Shown piece after piece: positions 57,722 through 64,000 of a DNA stretch of 64,000 nucleotides. Both the position numbers and the translations under genes were made by a program. The notes under the pieces are model-generated. The model saw only the letters and a list, made by a program, of their open reading frames with translations. It ran no database searches and was not told the origin of the DNA. This DNA is from Streptomyces composti (GTDB taxonomy: Bacteria > Actinomycetota > Actinomycetes > Streptomycetales > Streptomycetaceae). Within the stretch, counting starts at the first letter, position 1. The number at the start of each line of letters is the position of its first letter. The DNA is taken from contig NZ_JAATEM010000035.1 of NCBI RefSeq assembly GCF_012034205.1, positions 1 to 64,000 on the forward strand, written 5' to 3'.

Positions 57722-60388
57722 ATGGTCCGCTATGTGTACGCGTTCAGTGAGGGCGGCCGGGACCAGGCCGGCCTGCTGGGCGGCAAGGGCGCCAATCTCT
57801 GCGAGATGGCCCGCCTCGGGCTGCCCGTGCCGCCCGGTTTCATCGTCAGCACCGAGGCCTGCCGCGCCTACCTCGCCACCGGCAGCGAGCCGGAGGGTCT
57901 GGCGGGCGAGATCCGGGAGCATCTCACCGCGCTGGAGCGGTCCGCGGGGCGGAGGCTGGGGCAGCCCGACGATCCGCTGCTCGTGTCGGTGCGTTCGGGT
58001 GCGCGGCACTCCATGCCCGGGATGATGGAGACGATCCTCGACATCGGTCTCAACGACGACTCGGTGCTGGGCCTGGCGAAGTCCGCCGGTGACGAGCGGT
58101 TCGCCTGGGACTCCTACCGCCGTCTCGTCCAGATGTTCGGCTCCACGGTGATGGGCGTCGACGGCGCCCTGTTCGACAGGGCCCTGGAGAGCCTCAAGCA
58201 GGAGGTGGGAGCCGCGGACGACCTGGGGCTTGGCGCGGCCGATCTGGCGGGCCTGGTTCAGACGTACAAGAAGCTGATCCTCCGGGAGACCGGCGAGGAC
58301 TTCCCGCAGTCGCCGGCCGAGCAGCTGCACCGGGCGGTGCTGGCCGTCTTCGACTCGTGGAACGGCGAGCGGGCGCGGCTGTACCGCAAGCGCGAGCACA
58401 TCCCGGACGACCTCGGCACGGCCGTCACCGTGCAGACCATGGTCTTCGGCAACCTCGGCCCCGACTCCGGCAGCGGCGTGGCCTTCACCCGCGACCCGGC
58501 GACCGGCCGGCCCGGTGTGTACGGCGACTATCTGGCCAACGCGCAGGGCGAGGACGTCGTCGCGGGCATCCGCAACACGGTGCCGCTGGACGACCTCGCC
58601 CGGATCGCCCCCGAGGCGTACCAGCAACTGCGCGGCCACATGGCGGCGTTGGAGGCGCACTACCGTGACCTGTGCGACATCGAGTTCACCATCGAACGCG
58701 GCCGGCTGTGGATGCTGCAGACCCGGGTGGGCAAGCGCACCGCCGAGGCCGCCTTCACCATCGCCGCCGCGGTGGCCGACGAGGGGCTGATCACCGCCGA
58801 CGAGGCGCTGACCCGGGTCCGCGGCGACCAGCTGGTCCGGCTGATGTTCCCCCGGTTCGACGCCTCCTCGGCCGGTGCCCCGCTGGCGCACGGCATCCCG
58901 GCCTCCCCCGGCGCCGCCGTCGGCACGGCGGTGTTCGACTCCGCCGAGGCGGTACGGCGGGCCGCCGCCGGGGAGAAGGTCGTCCTGGTGCGGGAGGAGA
59001 CCAACCCGGACGACCTGCCGGGCATGGTCGCCGCCCGGGCCGTGCTCACCAGCCGCGGCGGCAAGACCTCTCATGCGGCCGTGGTCGCCCGCGGTATGGG
59101 CACGGTGTGCGTGTGCGGCGCCGAGGAGATCACCGTCGATCCGCAGCGCCGCTGCTTCACCGCCGGCGGCACCACCGTGGAGGAGGGCACCGTGATCTCC
59201 GTGGACGGCTCGGCGGGCGCCGTGTACGTGGGCGAGGTCCCGCTGGTGGACTCGGCGGTGGCGCGGTACTTCGAGACCGGGGAACGTGCGGACGCGCTGG
59301 TCGACGCGGTGGCACGGGCCATGGAGCACGCCGACACGGTGCGCCGGCTGGAGGTCAGGGCGAACGCCGACACCCCCGAGGACGCGGCCCGCGCCCGCCG
59401 CTACGGGGCGGAGGGCATCGGTCTGTGCCGCACCGAGCACATGTTCCTCGGTGAGCGGAGGCGGCTGGTCGAGGCGATGATCCTGGCCCGCAGTGCCGAG
59501 GAGCGGGACCGGGCCCTCGGGGCGCTGCTGCCGCTGCAGCGGCAGGACTTCACCGGGATCCTGGAGGCCATGGACGGTCTGCCGGTCACCATCCGGCTGC
59601 TGGACCCGCCACTGCACGAGTTCCTTCCCGACCGCACCGAACTCGCGGTGCGCCTGGCCGCCGACGAGGCCCGCGGCATCCCGCCCAGCGAGCACGACGC
59701 GCAACTGCTCGAGGCGGTCAACCGGATGCACGAGGAGAACCCGATGCTGGGCCTGCGCGGGGTGCGCCTCGGTCTGGTGGCCCCCGGGCTGGTCGGCATG
59801 CAGGTGCAGGCGATCGCCGAGGCGGTGGTGGAGCGCAGGCGCGCGGGCGGGGACCCGCGGGCCGAGATCATGGTGCCGCTGGTCGACACGGTCGAGGAGC
59901 TGCGCCTGGTGCGCGAGGAGGTCGACCGGGTGCTCGCCGACGTCGCCGCGGAGTCCGGGATGCCGCTGGACTGCCCGGTCGGCACGATGATCGAGCTGCC
60001 GAGGGCCGCGCTCACCGCCGGACTCATCGCCGAGGAGGCCGAGTTCTTCTCCTTCGGCACCAACGACCTGACCCAGACCACATGGGGCTTCTCCCGGGAC
60101 GACGTCGAGGCGGCCTTCTTCTCCGCCTACCTCGACAAGGGCGTCTTCTCGGTGTCCCCGTTCGAGACGATCGACCGTCAGGGCGTGGGGCGCCTGGTGC
60201 AGATCGCGGTCGCCGAGGGGCGCGCCGCCCGGCCCGGTCTGCAGCTCGGCGTGTGCGGCGAGCACGGCGGGGACCCGGATTCGGTGCACTTCTTCCACGC
60301 CGCGGGTCTCGACTACGTCTCCTGCTCCCCGTTCCGTGTGCCGGTCGCCCGGCTCGAGGCGGGCCGTGCCGCGCTGATGGCGGAGTGA
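57722..60388 (+). CDS. ppdK: Pyruvate, phosphate dikinase
   Basis: 888 residues, normal length. It interconverts pyruvate, ATP and phosphate with phosphoenolpyruvate, AMP and diphosphate. The N-terminal nucleotide-binding domain has GGKGANLCEMARLGLPVPPGF and VRSGARHSMPGMMETILDIGLND; the phosphohistidine is H451 in LTSRGGKTSHAAVVARGMG; the PEP domain has GLCRTEHMF and CGEHGGDPDSV with the catalytic cysteine C845. ATG 57722 with AAGGAG eight bases upstream. Metabolic bypass between glycolysis and gluconeogenesis; often induced under low oxygen in actinobacteria. Confidence 0.96.
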   Translation: MVRYVYAFSEGGRDQAGLLGGKGANLCEMARLGLPVPPGFIVSTEACRAYLATGSEPEGLAGEIREHLTALERSAGRRLGQPDDPLLVSVRSGARHSMPGMMETILDIGLNDDSVLGLAKSAGDERFAWDSYRRLVQMFGSTVMGVDGALFDRALESLKQEVGAADDLGLGAADLAGLVQTYKKLILRETGEDFPQSPAEQLHRAVLAVFDSWNGERARLYRKREHIPDDLGTAVTVQTMVFGNLGPDSGSGVAFTRDPATGRPGVYGDYLANAQGEDVVAGIRNTVPLDDLARIAPEAYQQLRGHMAALEAHYRDLCDIEFTIERGRLWMLQTRVGKRTAEAAFTIAAAVADEGLITADEALTRVRGDQLVRLMFPRFDASSAGAPLAHGIPASPGAAVGTAVFDSAEAVRRAAAGEKVVLVREETNPDDLPGMVAARAVLTSRGGKTSHAAVVARGMGTVCVCGAEEITVDPQRRCFTAGGTTVEEGTVISVDGSAGAVYVGEVPLVDSAVARYFETGERADALVDAVARAMEHADTVRRLEVRANADTPEDAARARRYGAEGIGLCRTEHMFLGERRRLVEAMILARSAEERDRALGALLPLQRQDFTGILEAMDGLPVTIRLLDPPLHEFLPDRTELAVRLAADEARGIPPSEHDAQLLEAVNRMHEENPMLGLRGVRLGLVAPGLVGMQVQAIAEAVVERRRAGGDPRAEIMVPLVDTVEELRLVREEVDRVLADVAAESGMPLDCPVGTMIELPRAALTAGLIAEEAEFFSFGTNDLTQTTWGFSRDDVEAAFFSAYLDKGVFSVSPFETIDRQGVGRLVQIAVAEGRAARPGLQLGVCGEHGGDPDSVHFFHAAGLDYVSCSPFRVPVARLEAGRAALMAE

Positions 60389-60466
60389 CCCCTCGGTACA
60401 GCTGCGGGGTGGAGCCTGACACCTCCCGGGGTGCCCGGGGTGAATCGTCCGAGAGGAGTCGGAGCC

Positions 60467-61834
60467 GTGTTCTTCGTCGACACACTGGCGTCCGAAGCGC
60501 TGGGCAACCGGAGCTATCTGGCCGGCGGCCCCGGCGCCGCGGCGGTGATCGACCCGCCGCGGGACATCGACCGGGTCATCGGCGCGGCGGCCCGGCGCGG
60601 GGCGCGCATCGCCCTCGTGGCCGAGACCCATGTGCACAACGACTACGTCAGCGGCGGTCTGGAGCTGGCCCGCGTCACCGGCGCCCGCTACCTGGTGCCG
60701 GCCGGTGCACAGGTGTCGTTCGGCCGCACCCCCGTCGCCGACGCCGACACCGTGACCGTCGATGCGGGCCTGCGGCTGCGCGCGATCGCCACCCCCGGGC
60801 ACACCCCGCACCACACCTCCTACGCCCTCGCCGAGGACGGGCGCGACGTGGCGGTGTTCACCGGCGGATCCCTGCTCCTGGGTGCCGTGGGCCGCCCCGA
60901 CCTGGTCGAGCCCCGGCTGACCGAGCAGCTGGCCCGCGCCCAGCACGCCTCCGCCCACCGGCTGGCCGACGAGCTGGACGACGAGGTGCGGGTGCTGCCC
61001 ACCCACGGGTTCGGCAGCTTCTGTTCCTCCACCCAGGCCGACGGGGAGGCGACCACGATCGGCAAGGAACGGGGGACCAACGACGCGCTGACCCTGGACG
61101 CCGACACCTTCGTCGCCCGGCTGCTCGCCGGACTGGACGACGTGCCCGCCTACTACGCGCACATGGGCCCGGCCAACGCCGCCGGCCCCGCGCCGGTCGA
61201 CCTCACCCCGCCCGGGCGGGCGTACGCCGCGGAGATCGCCGCCCGGCTGGCGGCCGGGGAGTGGGTGGTGGACCTGCGCAGCCGCACCGCCTTCGCCGAG
61301 GGGCATGTCGCCGGGTCGTACAACGTCGAGGTCGACGGCAGGCTCGCCACCTACCTGGCCTGGCTGATGCCGTGGGGCAGGCCCGTCACCCTGCTCGCCC
61401 GGACACCGGAGCAGATCGCCACCGCCCAGCGGGAGCTGACCCGGGTGGGCATCGACCGTCCGGCGGCCGCCGCCACCGGCGACCCGGCCGGCTGGATCCG
61501 TGAGGGGGAGCGGCTCGCCTCCTTCCGCCGCGCCCGCTTCGCCGACCTCGCCGCGGCCCGCCGGCGCGGGGACGATCCCGTCGTGCTGGACGTGCGCCGC
61601 CGCTCGGAGCGCGCGGGCGGTGGCATCGACGGCTCCGTCCACATCCCCGTCCACGAGCTGCACGCGCGCCTCGGCGAGGTGCCGGACGGCACGGTGTGGG
61701 TGCACTGCGCCGGCGGGATGCGCGCGGCGATCGCCGCCTCCCTGCTGGACGCCGCCGGCCGTGACGTGGTCGCCGTCGACGACCGCTTCGACCTCGCCAC
61801 CGCGGCGGGGCTCACCGTCGGCCGCCCGGGCTGA
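60467..61834 (+). CDS. MBL-fold hydrolase with two rhodanese domains
   Basis: 455 residues. Residues 1-235 are a metallo-beta-lactamase fold of the glyoxalase II/persulfide dioxygenase type: AETHVHNDYVSGGLEL with H55 and H57, then TPGHTPHHTSY and LPTHGFGSF. Note the third zinc residue is Tyr rather than His in the HxHxDH motif. Residues about 255-340 are a rhodanese domain without the catalytic Cys (WVVDLRSRTAFAEGHVAGSYNVE), and about 360-455 a rhodanese with the active-site C414 in VWVHCAGGMRAAIAA. Probably sulfur-persulfide metabolism. GTG 60467 has GAGAGGAG eight bases upstream. Confidence 0.88.
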   Translation: MFFVDTLASEALGNRSYLAGGPGAAAVIDPPRDIDRVIGAAARRGARIALVAETHVHNDYVSGGLELARVTGARYLVPAGAQVSFGRTPVADADTVTVDAGLRLRAIATPGHTPHHTSYALAEDGRDVAVFTGGSLLLGAVGRPDLVEPRLTEQLARAQHASAHRLADELDDEVRVLPTHGFGSFCSSTQADGEATTIGKERGTNDALTLDADTFVARLLAGLDDVPAYYAHMGPANAAGPAPVDLTPPGRAYAAEIAARLAAGEWVVDLRSRTAFAEGHVAGSYNVEVDGRLATYLAWLMPWGRPVTLLARTPEQIATAQRELTRVGIDRPAAAATGDPAGWIREGERLASFRRARFADLAAARRRGDDPVVLDVRRRSERAGGGIDGSVHIPVHELHARLGEVPDGTVWVHCAGGMRAAIAASLLDAAGRDVVAVDDRFDLATAAGLTVGRPG

Positions 61835-61895
61835 CGAGGCCTCGCGCCCTGCTCCTCCGTGACTCCCGCATGGGCATCCGGCCGGCGCCGTGCAG

Positions 61896-62879
61896 CTACC
61901 AGCGGTGCTCCACCTGATCCTTGATCCGCCTCTCGTACAGCCCGCGGACCGCCTCCATGGTGGCGTCGGACAGCTCGGGCAGGCGGGCTGCGGCCGCGTT
62001 GGCGCGGGCCTGCTCGGGCGAGCGGGCGCCGGGGATGACGGTGGTGACGCCGGGCTGCTGCAGGATCCAGCGCAGCGCCAGCTGGGCGGGTGTGTACCCC
62101 TCGGGGGCGAGGGCGGCGAACTCGGCGGCGGCCTGCACACCGGTGGCGTAGTCGACGCCGGAGAAGGTCTCGCCCTGATCGAAGGCCTCGCCGTGCCGGT
62201 TGAAGGTGCGGTGGTCGTTCTCCGGGAAGACGGTGTCCTTGGTGTACTTGTCGGAGAGCAGTCCGGAGGCCAGCGGCACGCGAGCGATGATGCCGACCCC
62301 GGCCTCCCGGGCGGCGGGCAGCACCTCGCGCAGCGGCTTCATGCGGAACGGGTTGAGGATGATCTGCACACTGGCCACGTTCGGTCGGGCGATCGCCGCG
62401 AGCGCCTCGGCGCAGGTCTCCACGCTGACTCCGTAGGCCGCGATGCGCTCCTCGGCCACCAGGGTGTCGAGGGCGTCGAAGACCTCGTCGCGGGAGTAGA
62501 CGGGCGTCGGCGGGCAGTGCAGCTGCACCAGGTCGATCCGGTCGACGCCGAGGTAGCGGCGTGACCGGTCGTTCCACGCGCGGAAGTTGGACAGGACGTA
62601 GTTCTCGGGGATCTGCTCGACGCGCCGGCCCATCTTGGTGGCGACCAGCACATGCAGGTCGGGGCGTCCGCCGAGGAACGAGGCGATGGTCTGCTCGCTG
62701 CGCCCGTCGCCGTAGACGTCGGCGGTGTCGAAGAAGCTGACGCCGGACTCGGCCGCGGCCTCCAGGACGGCGTGGGCCTGCTTGTCGTCGACGTCGCCCC
62801 AGTCCGCCCCGAGCTGCCAGGTGCCCAGACCGATGACGGAGGCGTGCTGCCCGGACCTGTGGAATGTGCGCTCTTCCAT
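61896..62879 (-). CDS. Aldo/keto reductase
   Basis: 327 residues, NADPH-dependent TIM-barrel reductase. Catalytic tetrad: D51 and Y56 in FFDTADVYGDG, K82 in VATKMGRR, H121 in LVQLHCP. The later regions (AYGVSVETCAEAL, GIIARVPLASGLLSDKYTKDTVF, TTVIPGARSPEQARANAAAA) give the cofactor site typical of bacterial AKR11/12-like proteins. Substrate unknown. ATG 62879; a longer frame to 62963 lacks support. Convergent with the MBL-rhodanese gene and divergent from melC1. Confidence 0.9.
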   Translation of the reverse strand: MEERTFHRSGQHASVIGLGTWQLGADWGDVDDKQAHAVLEAAAESGVSFFDTADVYGDGRSEQTIASFLGGRPDLHVLVATKMGRRVEQIPENYVLSNFRAWNDRSRRYLGVDRIDLVQLHCPPTPVYSRDEVFDALDTLVAEERIAAYGVSVETCAEALAAIARPNVASVQIILNPFRMKPLREVLPAAREAGVGIIARVPLASGLLSDKYTKDTVFPENDHRTFNRHGEAFDQGETFSGVDYATGVQAAAEFAALAPEGYTPAQLALRWILQQPGVTTVIPGARSPEQARANAAAARLPELSDATMEAVRGLYERRIKDQVEHRW

Positions 62880-63294
62880 GACGGCCAGTCTGTCACCGCT
62901 CCCGGCCACCCGCCGGTCGCGGGGGCGATCATCTCCGGCGGTCGGCCGGGATGCCGTTCGCAACGGGCGAGGCCGGGACGCCTTCCGCCGGCCGGCCGTG
63001 CCCCGGTTCGCGCAGTCGCCTCGATCTCGTCAATCTCGCGCGGTGACCTGCGCCACGTGCCGGGCGCCCGGCGCGGAAGAACGCACACGCCGGCTCCACG
63101 AGCGGAGCGGAATATCCCCCTCCATGAAGGTGCCGCCCGGCCGGACAGCAAGATCGTCTTGATTCAACTCTGTACCGCATGAGTGGAATTGCCCGGATCC
63201 GGGCCAACCGCCCCCCGGCGATTTCCACCGCCGGCGGCGCGGCCGATAGGCATACGGCGGACCTCACCCGAACGAACCTTTCAGGGGGATTCGC
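62880..63294. other. 415-base divergent intergenic region, no gene seen
   Basis: Between the aldo/keto reductase and melC1. Short overlapping frames here lack family matches or codon bias in any consistent frame. TAGGCAT and CATACGG near 63246-63257 could be a -10 region for melC1, 45-50 bases before its start. A palindrome-like GCCGGCGGCGCGGCCG lies around 63231-63245. Nothing else supported. Confidence 0.5.
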
Positions 63295-63666
63295 ATGCCG
63301 GAGATCAGCCGACGCGGCGCGCTCACCGCCGCGGCCGTCCTCACCGCGGCCGCGGGCGCCTCCGCGGCCCTCGCCCCGGCCGCCCGCGCCGCCGGCCACC
63401 ACCACGAGGCGCCCGGCGCCTTCGACGAGGTGTACAAGGGCCGCCGGATACAGGGCCGGCCCCGCACCTCGGGCGGCCACCACCACGGCGACGACTACGC
63501 CGTGTTCATCGACGGCGTGGAGCTGCATGTGATGCGCAACGCCGACGGCACCTGGATCAGCGTCGTCAGCCACTACCAGCCGGTGCCCACCCCGCGTGCC
63601 GCGGCGCGCGCCGCGGTGGACGAGCTGCAGGGCGCGGCGCTGCTGCCCTTCCCCGCAGCCGTCTGA
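63295..63666 (+). CDS. melC1: Tyrosinase cofactor/chaperone MelC1
   Basis: 123 residues. MelC1 delivers copper to apotyrosinase MelC2 and aids its secretion. A twin-arginine-type signal is visible (SRRGALTAAAVLTAAAGASAALAPAARAAG), and the mature part is His-rich (HHHE, GGHHHGDD) with the caddie domain YAVFIDGVELHVMRNADGTWISVVSHYQPV. ATG 63295 with GGGGG upstream. melC2 follows 56 bases later, as in all Streptomyces mel operons. Confidence 0.95.
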   Translation: MPEISRRGALTAAAVLTAAAGASAALAPAARAAGHHHEAPGAFDEVYKGRRIQGRPRTSGGHHHGDDYAVFIDGVELHVMRNADGTWISVVSHYQPVPTPRAAARAAVDELQGAALLPFPAAV

Positions 63667-63722
63667 ACCGCATCGCAGGCAGCACCACCCGCACTCGCAC
63701 GTACTCCGGGAGCCACCCGCAC

Positions 63723-64000
63723 ATGACCGTCCGCAAGAACCAGGCCCTGCTGACCGCCGAGGAGAAGCGCCGGTTCGTCGCCGCGCTGCTCGAGCTCAAG
63801 CGCAGCGGCCGCTACGACTCGTTCGTCTCCCTGCACAACGACTTCATCATGTCGGACACCGATCACGGCGAGCGGACCGGCCACCGCTCACCGTCCTTCC
63901 TGCCCTGGCACCGCAGACTCCTGCTGGAGTTCGAGCGGGCGCTGCAGTCGGTGGACCCGTCGGTGGCGCTGCCCTACTGGGACTGGACCGCGGACAACTC
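63723..64000 (+). CDS. melC2: Tyrosinase MelC2, N-terminal part
   Basis: The first 92 residues; the gene runs off the right edge. Tyrosinase oxidises tyrosine to DOPA and dopaquinone for melanin. The three histidines of copper site A are at H38 (SLHNDF), H54 (TGHRSP) and H63 (PWHRRL), the same positions as in other Streptomyces tyrosinases; YWDWT follows near the end. ATG 63723 with GGGAG upstream. No signal peptide, as expected because it is exported in complex with MelC1. Confidence 0.96.
   Translation, partial: MTVRKNQALLTAEEKRRFVAALLELKRSGRYDSFVSLHNDFIMSDTDHGERTGHRSPSFLPWHRRLLLEFERALQSVDPSVALPYWDWTADN

Noticed and set aside
55946..62140. Very long open frame on the minus strand (about 2064 codons) across the ppdK region
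   Set aside because: It is antisense to well-supported genes and reads as low-complexity Arg/Gly/His-rich sequence, a common artefact of GC-rich third positions. Only its part near 56761-56000 is real, as the first portion of a universal stress protein.
1..64000. Search for tRNA, rRNA, CRISPR arrays, transposases, integrases and attachment sites
   Set aside because: I saw no cloverleaf with conserved arms, no regularly spaced repeats and no mobile-element protein motifs. The tandem repeats found are too short and too few for a CRISPR array.

Overview
The window is 64 kb of high-GC DNA read as a Streptomyces chromosome. The reasons are the GC-rich third positions, frequent GTG starts, GGAGG-type ribosome sites, overlapping stop/start codons, and genes typical of the genus: a WhiB-like protein, an SsgA-like sporulation protein, DUF1206, DUF5133, DUF6328 and DUF6480 proteins, a LAL-type LuxR regulator, and the tyrosinase pair melC1/melC2 at the right edge. 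I see no rRNA, tRNA, transposase, integrase, prophage or CRISPR array.

Layout, left to right. (1) 1-4120: the end of treS, then mak and glgB, the GlgE-type route from trehalose to branched alpha-glucan, closed by a hairpin terminator. (2) 4185-8053: a YbdK-like carboxylate-amine ligase, a small DUF6480 membrane protein, an acyl-CoA synthetase with an altered P-loop, and a DUF4190 protein. (3) 8336-22266: a stress-signalling block. It holds four RsbW-type ATPase domains, two STAS antagonist-type proteins, an rsbR-rsbS-rsbT stressosome operon that runs into a fused ATPase/PP2C protein and a GAF-SpoIIE phosphatase, and at its right end a SigB-family sigma factor behind another RsbW-like gene. 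A type II NADH dehydrogenase, a FUSC membrane protein and a DUF1206 protein lie inside the block. (4) 22424-33221: a PLP-dependent decarboxylase, a Crp-like cyclic-nucleotide-binding protein preceded by a structured 6C-like RNA and a Crp-type site, an MFS exporter, a divergent lysE/lysG pair, TetR regulators, a saccharopine dehydrogenase-like enzyme, a WhiB protein and a KstD-like flavoprotein. (5) 33395-51992: alkB behind a LexA-like box, a membrane acyltransferase, a metallo-beta-lactamase-fold enzyme, DUF4032, a universal stress protein, a 979-residue LAL regulator, two serine hydrolases, a TerD-CAP-CAP fusion, a degenerate AIM24 pseudogene, a threonine dehydratase-like enzyme, a membrane pseudokinase, an F420-type oxidoreductase and an SsgA-like protein. 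(6) 52534-61834: a cluster resembling hypoxia or dormancy loci: two universal stress proteins, CBS-BON, pncB, DUF4389, ppdK and an MBL-rhodanese protein. (7) 61896-64000: an aldo/keto reductase and melC1-melC2, the latter cut by the window end.

How it fits together: partner-switching sigma-factor control dominates. Two upstream regions (STAS gene at 9986, SsgA-like gene at 51025) carry sequences matching the SigB-type promoter GNNT-N14/16-GGGTAC, which suggests a local SigB-family regulon.

Quality warning: four otherwise intact genes (DUF1206, acyltransferase 3 and two universal stress proteins) are each broken by what looks like one missing base next to a G or C run. That pattern points to sequencing or assembly error as readily as to true mutation. 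The AIM24 gene is different: it has lost an internal segment and is a true pseudogene.
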